64,000 nt of DNA from positions 12,214,001 through 12,278,000 of the forward strand of contig JBANAY010000004.1 of NCBI GenBank assembly GCA_037952775.1, read 5' to 3'. Under the pieces are notes generated by a model. That model was not told the origin of the DNA. It did not search any database and saw only the letters and a list, made by a program, of their open reading frames with translations. Below are positions 25,201-35,063 of the stretch, piece after piece; the stretch's first letter is position 1, and each line of letters starts with the position of its first letter. The stretch is from Clonostachys chloroleuca. Its lineage: Eukaryota; Ascomycota; Sordariomycetes; Hypocreales; Bionectriaceae. The position numbers and the translations under genes are program-made.

Positions 25201-27160
25201 GCCACCGGCACATATTCGAGGCCGGACCCTTGACGGGTAGTTTGCATGTGTCACTGGAGGCAAAGTCTCCGGCCGCGATATCGAGGGCCGGAACCGCGCG
25301 ACACATGGAACTACCCCCAGTTGGCGAGCGGATGGGGCGGGCGGGTGTGATTCACCAGGTTGCCTAGCATGCTATCGCAATGAGCACTAATTTGTGGCTA
25401 GGCAATTGCCGGCAGAGCTGCAGGCAGGTCCTGGGTAGGTATGCAACGGGTGATGGTCGAGGAGATGCGATGGTGTTGATGGAATAAAGCGAGCTGGGCC
25501 TTACCCTGCTCTAGGCGGAACTCTGCCCTGGGTATGGCAACTTCCCGTAGCGCAGCAGATCTCCCACCGTCGTGACGGTGGTGTTGCTGGTCTCGGGGCC
25601 CGCTGTTTTCGCTAAATGACGGAAGCATTCCGCACTTGAGCGAGAGTCGCATCTTGGCAGTGGAAGGCTGCCGCACGCTTCGCACAGCCCTCTGTCCTTG
25701 TTAGTGGCCCGCTACTATCAGGAACTTCCCACAGTTCGCCGTGCCCACCCACGGTGCAACCACCACCACTGTGTCGAATGTCTAAGTATAACTTCATTAC
25801 ACCTGTCTTCCTATTGACGGGGCGAAATCATGCACCGCGCCACCCTGATAGTGCATCGCATCGGAGCCAAGATGGTCAACGGTCCGCTATCTCCACATGC
25901 ATACCAGTAACACTTAACGTGTTGGCACATCATACTAACCAGCCCCATAATCAAGCCCTGAATGGAGGTTAGGAAATGCTTTGCCGAGGTTCCTATGACA
26001 TACTGGATCATCGCCAGTCTAGGCTCCTCCTGACACGGAGCCCAGGAATCTTGATCCATCCAGACAAGATGCAGGGCATTCTCGACAGTTTGCCTGCCTT
26101 GTGGTGGATACGCTCCTGGCAGATGTCTTTAGTGCTTGCTTGGCATGACGAGCAGGAGGCATTTTGTTGACAGTTAGGCTAATTTCGCATCAGGAGGGTT
26201 TATCCCGAGTGCGAGATTCGTGAAGTTGATTTGCCTCTTCCGGTACTCTCGTCAAAATCCAGGAGAAACGGGATATTCGACCTTCTCCTCCGTTCCAGCG
26301 GACTCTATGACTTCCGAGCCCTCACTCTTCGTCATGATGTCTACTTCTTTTATTTCCACACCACTGCTAGCGTAGGTACCCCCGTGTCTTACCATCCAAT
26401 GGCTTGATTCCGTTGTCGAAGGTTTGGCTAGCAGAGCCTCACTTATCTTGCGCTGTGGTATAAGTCGATCGTGGAATAGGTCGCGCGTGGTCAGTAAAAT
26501 GGGCTGTAGGGTAGGGTATTTGGAGGAATCAAGATTTAGATAAGAGGACGAAAAAACTCAAGATTAAGATTGTAATGCGCTTTCTTAGGCGTTGTATGTT
26601 GGATGCCTACATCGCCTACCTTGATACAAGATATCGGTCTGAATCATGTCGCGAAGGCTGCATGAGTCGTGAGCATGCCAAGAAGGATGACATAGAACGG
26701 GGGCAATTTAGACATCGCGCTTGGCGCCTATATGCAGCGCATTGAGATTCCTTTCTTCCATTGCGACGACAAAAAAACAGACCAAAACTTATTGAGCATC
26801 ATCTCCATGTTGTGGGTATATTTGTTGCACTTTCTTCGATAACATGCGGAATACGTTGTTGATAAACTTCCCATATCATGCTTTGTCATCCGTTGTGATA
26901 GAACCAAGTTGCACAACGGCTAAATAACGGAAGTTAACTGCCCCGATGGTACCTGTCACGTGCTACAGTTTACAATCCCTGCGTCATCACTGGTGGGTCA
27001 CGGTCGTTGAACGTGGCTTCAAGCTCCGTCAACCGATTATCAGCTATCCAAAGCATCCTCAACGCCTTTATCACCAAACTTGCGATGGTGAAGACGGGGA
27101 TGTAGCCGCATTTCGGAATACCATAAATCTGATATTGCGACCCCATTGCCCATGTCAAAG

Positions 27161-29811
27161 ATGCGTTTAGGCTGGTATGCCGGGGTAAGTGCGCGCAAGG
27201 CACTCCATACCTGAAATGGAGCTTGAAGCTCTGCAGCACCTCCATCAATGACAACAGCTAATACCAAGTCCAGGCCTCATCGGCCCTTGCGGGATCGGTG
27301 GTTCTATCGGCATTCTACCAGAGGTCCAACTTCTACTCGGCCATGGTTTATCTCGCTCAGAGCAACTTCTGTCTTCTGGTTCGTTGTATCTATTCGCACA
27401 CAGCCCCCCGCAACCCATATATTGACATTGGAGATAGATACTCCTAAACTTCACCCTTATCGTCTACAGCAGTTTTCTGTATAGCCTTACGCGACTATGT
27501 TTTGGCCGATTGCGAGCTGTCGAGATCGAACAGCTCACCGAAAGAGCCTGGTTCGCCATCACCGAGACCTGCCTTGCCATGACGATATTCCGGGAAGAGA
27601 TTGGGGCTTGGTTTCTTGTTATGTTCACGGCTTTGGTGACCGGAAAAGTCTGGGGCTGGATAGGAGATGGCCGAGTCGAAGTCCTCGAACAGCAGCCTCC
27701 AGCAAACCCCCGCCTGTTCCACCTGCGCCTTAGTATTTCTCTCGCGGCAAGCTTCATATACGACGTCTGGCTGCTCCGCTATACCATCAACACGGTCATC
27801 CAACAAGCGCGTCCTAATATGATGGTAATGTTCTTGTTCGAGTTCGCCGTTTTGGCCACATGTTCATGGCGCACCGGTGTTCGTTACTTGCTCTCAATCA
27901 CCGAGCAAAACATCGTCAAATCTCAAACTCAAAAACGCCTGCTGGAGAGAAGGAGAGAGGTCAGAGAGCAGCGTTTGGCGACGCTCAGACAGCGAGAGCA
28001 AGCCGAAGCGGCCGGGGAAGAGCCGCCAGCAAACGAGGAGCCTCTACCGAATGAGGATGATGTTGATGAGATGGACATTGAAGTTCCAGGCTGGGCGTCC
28101 AAAGGCGAATGGGTACTTTGGCTTGACCTGATTACCGGTATGCCTCCTCTTGCACCACTGTATTCCAGTTTGTTTCTTACCAAGAATTTTTAGATATGAT
28201 CAAACTTGGCATTTACGTTGCCTTTTTCTTCATGCTCCTCATGTTCTATGGTCTCCCGATTCATATCATCAGAGATCTATTCATGACATCGAGGGATTTC
28301 TTGAAACGGCTGACCGCGCTCCTACGCTACCGCCGTGCTATCCAGGAAATGAATCGTTATCCCGATGCCACAGAAGAAGAGCTGGCCCAGGAGAACACAT
28401 GCATCATTTGTCGTGAAGAGATGCGACCTTGGGACCCAGAAAATACGGGTGCTGTTGATCGTACCCGTCCGAAGAAGCTACCATGTGGCCATACTCTACA
28501 CCTGGGTTGTCTCAAGAGTTGGCTTGAGCGTCAACAGGTGTGCCCGACCTGCAGAAGCCCTGTGACTGTTGATCGGGCACGGGCTTTCCCCAACCGCCGA
28601 ATAGGTCTTAGGATACAAGTTGGTGGTAATGGTCAACAGGGCGCAGCACAGCAGGGTGCGAATCCCCCTGACCCTGGTGCAGCGGACGGACAACAGCAGC
28701 AACAGCCGCAACAAGCTCCAGGTCCCCATGATAATCAGCAGCCTGAAAACAGACCCCGGATCTTTAACCTTGGTCCCCTTAGACTGGGTTTTGGAGCAAA
28801 TGGTGCACAAGTTAGGGAGCTTGCACGTCAATTTGGAGCTCAGCCTGGAGCAGGAAATGTTGGAGCAGCGCCAGCCGTACCAGCGGCACCATCTCCAGGA
28901 ACGACGGCACAACCACCATCCTCGAGCGACAACCTCCAGAATGCCGCGCACCTACTCCAACAAGCCGAGCAGGCTTTCCAGCGCGAGATGTCTGCCCTCG
29001 ATCTTAGACTGCGAGAGCTTCAAACATGCGATCTCCTCCTCGCAGAGTTGCAAAGAATTCGCCAGCGCCACGCATTGTTAGATCAAACAACGGCCGTGAA
29101 CACCTTGCCTGGCTCGTCTCCCAACCTGTCGTTTCCGGCATCCTTGTCTCCTAACACTGGTGGGGTTTTCCCTCATCAAGTGCCGTCGTTCCCAAGCGTT
29201 CCGGCGCGGATTAACAGTCCACTGCTTGGCCGCCATGGAACTACCAGTTACACAACAGAAATCCCTGCCGGAAGTCCTGATCTTCCAGATGGTGTCGTGA
29301 TCCCACCAGGCTGGTCGCTTATGCCGCTCCAAAGACTCAGTGGGATTCAGCCCCCCGGCAGCCTTCGCCCCATCCCGGCCCTGCACCTCCATCTGTACCC
29401 AGCACCGAACCCGAGAGTGGTGCGTCCCCGGCTGGAGATGCCCATGGTCGCTCTGTGAGACCTACCGAAGCCTCCAGCGACGCACATACATCGCGTTCAA
29501 TTCCCCTTGTTCACACAAGCCGGACAACTGCGGACACACCCGTGGTCAGCCCAAGCCCTGTGCTACCAAACTGGGGTGGCCCCGCCCAGCTCTTCGGAAC
29601 CAGTGCACGTCTTGACGCGACGTCTGCGATGGAGTCGCAGCTCGAACCAGCTGCCCAAGCCGCTGGTGAACCAGCCGCGGCGGACCAATCTTCCCAAGAT
29701 ACCCAGCCTGCAGCTGAAGAAGACGGCAAGGGCAAAGGCCGGGCGGTGACAGTTGAAGACGTCCCCGAGGCTGACCATGATGAAGGTGAAGATGATAGCG
29801 GGGATGAGTAG
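27161..29811 (+). CDS. HRD1: HRD1 ER membrane RING-H2 ubiquitin ligase, with an apparent 1-base frameshift near the 3' end
   Basis: Core E3 ligase and retrotranslocation channel of ER-associated degradation. Exons are 27161-27184, 27274-27378, 27438-28137 and 28194-29811, with introns of 89, 59 and 56 nt. The joins give [35 protein letters not shown] and [11 protein letters not shown], all matching the fungal family. The N-terminal half is a multi-span membrane domain. The RING-H2 finger spans about residues 346-398 (CIICREE...[12 protein letters not shown]...CPTC). A Gln/Pro/Ala-rich cytosolic tail follows. The frame breaks at the C6 run 29351-29356. Adding one C joins the tail [11 protein letters not shown]...[13 protein letters not shown], which is conserved in fungal HRD1, and yields 815 residues. 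Without it translation stops at 29458. The second intron donor is GTTCGT, a weak but valid GT. Confidence 0.93.
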
Positions 29812-30617
29812 ATGTCAGTGGCGTCTTGAGCACAAAAGAAGCGCCTGCATCGCTGCTCTGGCGCGGAAGAGGGTGGTGGAGGATGGTGTACTTTTCTTAA
29901 GCAAGACTGCACAGCATACAACGTCTTTTTTTTTCTTGCTGTTTGCTGTGTTACTACGTTTTCTATCATAGGGAGGCGAAAAGGGCTGAGCGGTGGACGA
30001 GGTGGCTCCGATAAGCATAGCACATGTGCAAATTTTGGCGTTTGTCTTCTTTTCTTGGTACTCGGATGATAGCATGATACAGTCGCATTAAAAGCTCAAA
30101 TGAATCCGACAATACCCTCACTCATATACAATACATTGATAGATACAAAGCCCTCCCCACAGGATGATGATAAAACGAACATCGACAATCAAGTAGAAAA
30201 ACCTCATGCCCCACGGGTGACTTTAGCCCAACCCTGATGCTGTGATATCTACTTATTCATCTCCATCTCCAAATGCTTCATGCCAAAACTAAACTAATTT
30301 ATTACAGAATTACCAAAAATTCAGGTTGACACAATTTCCACGTCGGCCAAAATGCCGCGTCAAGTACAGAAACCAAAACAAGAATTGGGACGATGGAGAA
30401 TTGATAGTACGTGGTTAACCAAGAAGGTAAATGCTTCGCTGAAAGGGTGGGTTCGAAATCGCCGGCACTAGGGGATACCGAGCCAAAACCTGTGCTCCAA
30501 TCCTACTCTTCTTTCCTGTCGCTTCGATGTAGAGGGCTTGAATTCGGTTGTCGACTAAATACTGGGGCGCTACCAGTCAAACTGACATATCTCGAGCACT
30601 CTCGTTCCCGAAAGCAG
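29812..30617. other. convergent intergenic region HRD1 / glycogenin
   Basis: The 3' flanks of two convergent genes, with T-rich and moderately AT-rich stretches. No gene, RNA or repeat of note was seen. One stretch near 30440-30470 superficially resembles a tRNA T-arm but does not form the stem. Confidence 0.5.
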
Positions 30618-33599
30618 TTATTCAGGAGATTTTGATCTGGGCTTGGCCATGGGTGATTCGAGCAAGCCTCCATGCTGTCTTGGAACCTCCTTAGGTGTGC
30701 CTCGAGGTGCGTCATGGGGCAATGTTAACTGGAAGGTGCTATCTGCACTTGATGTGCTTTGTACAGCTCTCTGCAGTGTGCTAACTGGAACATTTTGGGA
30801 GATGAAACTAGGCGATCTTATGCTTTCTGAGCCAAATGGCAAAGAACGCTTCGGTATACTGTGGCCCAGTTCTTCCACCACACTGTCCACGTTAGCACTG
30901 GCTTCTAGCTTAAGCAATAGCGCTTCATATTGCTGCCTAGCCAGTTTTTGGAGCTGTACCTCCGGGTCCTTGAGTGGAAGCAAGAGGTCAGTCAAGTCGC
31001 ACAAGCAGTCTGTAGGTTGCCATCGTCTGCCATGCACACATACCCAGTCTGACTGCATTGGGACACCTTCCGCCGATGGCAACGGGAGCGAAAGCTCCAA
31101 TTCCCTGGCATCTGGCTGTTCCTGACCCCAAAAAGACGGCCGCGCAATTGGAGCTGGCGTCACAGGTAAGCTTGGGCGCTCAACCGCGCTTGGGAAGTCA
31201 GTCAGTTTGAAAACCGATTTATTAGGATCTCGGCGGTAGCGAGGGCCGGTAGTAGCTGGAGAAGAGATCCCCTGCAAAGACTTTCCGCGCTTATGCTTTT
31301 GTAGTCCTTCTACATAACGATTGATTTCTGGAACTTCGTCCCAGGCGTTGCTTCGTTGGAAAGCGTCCCATGGCTCCGCTTGGACCGTTGATGCTTCGGT
31401 AGGTGTGAGTTGGGATGGCAGGGTAGCTACTGAGCTTCCTGCCTCAGTTCCTGTCTCTGTTGAATCTCCTTCTGGTGGATGTGATTCAACATGGAGGCCT
31501 GATTCAACCGAACCACCAACACCGTGTTCAACCCAAGGACCGGTATCCTGAGGGGTGGTGACAAAATCCGGCACAACACTTGCGAATGTTCGGGTGGGTG
31601 TTGGCTGTTGGCCTTCCCATGGGAACACGGGTTTTGGAGGCTCAGCTGGTGGTGCTGGGGGGGCTGTCGGCACCTCGTACCACATATTCTTTGGGGGGCT
31701 AGGATAGCGTGGTGGGGGAACAAAAGGTGCAGCATCTTGCGACATTTCATAGTGCGTAGATGGGAAGTTGATGGCCTCGGGGGCAGAGTCAGCTGGTGGA
31801 GGCTGCCTGATTTAATGATGTTAACAAACAGAAGCGGGGATAGGGGACTCCATCCGCCTTACCTTTGAGCATCCCAACTGGACATTGCTACTTCCGGTTT
31901 ATGTTCAGTCTGCGCATCTTGCGGTGGTTGAGCCCCGGCCTGATCATGGGCATGATGGGCGTGGTGATCGTGTTGCCCGCCATCATGGGTTGGGGCGCTT
32001 CCCGGTCCTGGTGGGTGCTCATGATGAATGTGTTGCCCGCCATCATGGGTCGAAGCGCTTCCTGGCCCTGGTGGGTGTTCAAGGTGCTGGTCGGGTTGGG
32101 CTTCTTGGCGCCATTCTTCATCTGATTTTTGGTGATCACCGTGGCCTTGATCACCTTCATGCTCTTGGTGTCCCTGGTGTCCCTGGTGTCCCTGGTGCCC
32201 CTGACGTCCTTCATGATCCGGATGACCTTGCTGACCCTCGCGAGCTTCATGGCCTTGGCTCCAATGCGCTTGTTGGCCTTGCGATCCTTGGTAGCCCTGA
32301 TCTCGGTGATCATGATGATGCTCATGACCCTGTGAGCCTTGGTACGTCCGTTGCTCCTGATGATCCTGAGGCCCCTGATGAGCTTGGTTGCCTTGGTCCT
32401 GTCGGTAGCCCTGATCCTGTCGGTGGCCTTGTCCAGTGCCTGACTGCATAAGTGTCGGCTTTGGTCGAAATTCACCTTTGGTAAAGTACTGGACATATGT
32501 AGAAGAAGAGCCTTGAGGCTGGCCTGAGGATTGTTCCTGAACCGCAATGTTAAAAAATGAACCTGATCATGGAATTCTTTGGCAATTTATATGAGAGTTG
32601 AGACCCACCTGTGCTCTGTAATGCCGATCATATACTGCCCACCATCTCCCAACCATGTCATCGAAGGGCGAATCGTCATGTTTGGCATGGCGACCTGCAA
32701 ACCAGGGTTTGTTGGGGCCAATAAAGTGAACCATGTTTATGCTGGACTGGAAGTGGCGATAGGCCGGTATGTATTGATAATGCGCAGAAGGAGTGACGTT
32801 GTACGCGAAGCTAAGACGGTGATAATTGTCCTTGAAGTGCATATTCAATAGACCTTGGTCGGCACCGTCAAAGGAGATGCCTCTTTCAGCCATTGCCAAC
32901 ATTGCATAGAAATCGCCAAGGTTGGGTGTCAGCACCATGACACCCGAATTGAACAGGTCAGGCCATCCGATGTCGGGTGCAGCAGCGAACGGCTCAGCAA
33001 TGTCGAACAGCTCATCTGGGGCACGATAGGCGACCACATCAGCGTCGATATACACTATCTTGGAGAACTGGGTCTGCTTCCAGAGATTGATCTTGGTGAA
33101 GGCTGAGTGAAGATCAGCGCGGTTCATGAGATAGAGATTGGCTGGCTTCTCATTGCATATCCGCGGAACAGGCAAGACATGGTCGTAGACGGTCTGGTCC
33201 ATGACGGGTCAGCACGGCATACCTACTCATTGGTCTGCTTCATAAAGGAGCGAACACAGCAGAAGAGAAAGTCCAATTACCTTGAGCTGGGTTATGGATT
33301 CCGCAGAGACCGTGTCGAGGGTGACTAGAACCACCAGCTTCTTGGTCGTTCCGGCATCGCGCAACGAATGGGCAAGCACAAGAGATCCTTCATGAAGGGA
33401 GAAGTTAGTGGGGCGGAAAAGCTCGAGAGCGCCAATGCCACGTACCTGGGAGATAGGAGTCGCTCAAGAGAAGCTTTGGAGACGAGCCAAGCGTCGAGAG
33501 TTAGCGAATGCATTGCCCTCAACCGTGTCCTACACAATTGCTTTGGCGACCGTGGGGAGTACAAACCGTTGCGTACACATGCTCCTCCCCACTCGCCAT
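30618..33599 (-). CDS. glycogenin (GT8 self-glucosylating primer of glycogen) with a His/Gln/Gly-rich repeat tail
   Basis: Glycogenin starts glycogen synthesis by glucosylating itself from UDP-glucose. Six exons: 33599-33567, 33473-33446 (28 nt), 33387-33281, 33193-32609, 32536-31863 and 31806-30618, giving 871 residues. The junctions restore VYATLLLSDSYLPGSLVLAH, TQLKTVYDHVLPVPRICN, HYRAQEQSSGQ and DAQRQPPPADS. The GT8 domain (about 1-240) has the metal-binding DAD at 106-108 and DQG near 168. Tyrosines 195/197 in AHYQYIPAYRHF fall in the region of the autoglucosylated Tyr. Residues about 270-475 are an unusual H/Q/G/D-rich repeat. The C-terminal part carries the fungal glycogenin block YPSPPKNMWYEVP and a Trp-rich segment that likely binds glycogen synthase. 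First-intron donor and acceptor (GTTTGT, AAG) are weak. The frame closes exactly. Confidence 0.9.
31971..32205. repeat. repeat tracts inside glycogenin exon 5
   Basis: Two in-frame repeat types lie in the glycogenin tail. A 60-bp imperfect tandem duplication (31971-32090) encodes two copies of HEHPPGPGSA(S/P)THDGGQH. A 9-bp repeat near 32166-32200 (TGGTGTCCC on the plus strand) encodes runs of Gly-His-Gln. Both keep the reading frame. Confidence 0.85.
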
Positions 33600-35063
33600 T
33601 GCAGCCTCAGAGGCCGAACGGCCATGGACGTAGCGCGACCGCTTGGGAGAAGCAAAAGTCGATCCCGACGGCTCTGGGGGAGGCGCTGTCAAGAATGAAG
33701 GCGAGGCACCGGGCGAGCAGAGTCGCAGTGGACGGCGTGGTAATAAGGAGGTATGAAGAGAGAGAGCTCGAAATTGACGATGGCCTTCAATGTTTACGGA
33801 TGGGATGGGCTGCACATAAAATAATGCCAGGCAGGTGGCACCCGCGATTGCTGGTGCAGTTGCCAGATTGGTACCGGCCGTTACGACATATGTACCTCAC
33901 GACTGCAAGCACCTCCCACGGCGACGGATGTAACTTCCGGCCAGAGCCAAGTACAGCACGTGGTTCGCACCAGACACTAGCGGCTGTGGCAAGGGGATAT
34001 ACGAACAGCCCGCAATCTTATAAAAACAACGGCCCTCTCTTGGGCTTGCCTTTGCGTCGGCACTTTCTCCCTCACTGCTCCCTCTTCCACGGCGCTCAAA
34101 GGGCGGATTGGCACCCAAAACCAACGCGAGGGCACATTGTATAGATCCTGGTGGTCAGGTGGTATGTACATCTGCTGGCTTCCACAATAGTGCTCGCTAC
34201 TGCACGTAGCTCGTACCCCAGACTGGGTTGGTTGCATAAATGCATCATAGGGGGGCAGCTTGCAGGCTCATTCGCGGGGCTGTTGCCTTTGACGCGACCC
34301 GTTTGCAGGTGCATTGCATTGGATGCAATTATATCCATATCAGCCAGTGATTTCTCCAGCCTGCCATTACGTAGTGGGCCAGTGTTGGAGTGGAAGTGGT
34401 CGGAACAACAAACTCTCCTGACTCTAACTGACTCGCCCAGAGCTGTGAACATAGCCACCCTCGCTCCATCAGAGACAATCCTATATAAATATATCATAAG
34501 ATGCTGGCATGATATAATTACAACTTTTGGGGTCTTACGAAGCCCGATGCCGGCCGTGGTTGCAGCTGCAAATCCTCGCCAATGATTCATAACCCTGCCT
34601 GTTTCAGGAGAGCCGTCTACACACCCTCTTGCAGGCCAAGACGCAATATGCAAGGCTAGGAAACTCTCTTCTGTCGAGTCTGTAAGAGTAAAATTGACCT
34701 TGGCTAGAAAAACGACACAAATAGAAAGCGCTGCAAGGTATTGGACCACCCTGCAGCGACAACACCCACCTTTCCTCGATTTAGCTGTGCAGCTGTGGGC
34801 GGAATGGCCTCATTCACCATTTTAAGTTTTACTTGACACCCAAATGTCACCCTAGCGCATCTTTTGCAATTTTTCTCCCGTTGAGCTTAATTTCACAGTA
34901 CGAGCCTTCAGTGTTCTGATATCTTCACTGCATAATTCTCGCTATAGAGTGAACTCCCAAAATAATTTTCATCTCTTGTTGATAAGATGATCAGCTGTCC
35001 AAATGCCTCCGGCCATGCGGGCAAGTCATTATTTGATTATGTAGCCAACCCAGCTCTCGCCTA
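33600..35063. other. intergenic region upstream of glycogenin
   Basis: Between two minus-strand genes. It must carry the glycogenin promoter and the 3' UTR of the APH-like gene. A 258-codon plus-strand frame beginning inside glycogenin is its antisense shadow. The one frame I could not dismiss outright (34096-34749, minus) is listed separately. No RNA gene or mobile element was recognised. Confidence 0.5.
34096..34749 (-). CDS. possible orphan ORF with a hydrophobic N-terminus (doubtful)
   Basis: A 217-codon open frame with no overlapping gene. Its N-terminus (LAALSICVVFLAKVNFTL, residues about 5-22) resembles a signal peptide. The rest has no family I recognise and no repeat or cysteine pattern typical of small secreted proteins. 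Open frames of this length occur by chance in this base composition, so this is a weak candidate only. Confidence 0.15.
   Translation of the reverse strand: MVQYLAALSICVVFLAKVNFTLTDSTEESFLALHIASWPARGCVDGSPETGRVMNHWRGFAAATTAGIGLRKTPKVVIISCQHLMIYLYRIVSDGARVAMFTALGESVRVRRVCCSDHFHSNTGPLRNGRLEKSLADMDIIASNAMHLQTGRVKGNSPANEPASCPPMMHLCNQPSLGYELRAVASTIVEASRCTYHLTTRIYTMCPRVGFGCQSAL

Larger units (their letters stand above)
13008..27160. other. 14-kb gene-free interval between C2H2 factor and HRD1
   Basis: Between two divergent conserved genes I cannot support any coding gene. The longest open frames are about 213 codons, overlap on both strands and lack recognisable domains. Base composition is not AT-rich, so this is not a RIP-degraded block. 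It contains a G22 run (22269-22290), a 13-bp tandem repeat (20711-20743), short polypurine or polypyrimidine stretches and TACCTACC-type microsatellites. The side next to 13007 should carry the C2H2 promoter and perhaps a long 5' leader. The side next to 27161 should carry the HRD1 promoter. Small intron-rich or non-coding genes could be hidden here. I saw no tRNA or rRNA. Confidence 0.6.

Noticed and set aside
29340..29400. A tiny intron or programmed frameshift to explain the HRD1 frame change
   Set aside because: The only GT...AG pair is 11 nt apart, too short for splicing, and no slippery site with a downstream structure of known type is evident.
30430..30475. GGGTTCGAAATC resembling a tRNA T-arm
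   Set aside because: Flanking bases do not pair and there is no A-box at the right distance.
31885..32451. A 188-codon plus-strand frame
   Set aside because: Antisense to the glycogenin repeat exon. The repeat keeps all frames free of stops.
33368..34144. A 258-codon plus-strand frame
   Set aside because: Begins inside the antisense of glycogenin exons 1-3 and runs into intergenic DNA. No family features.
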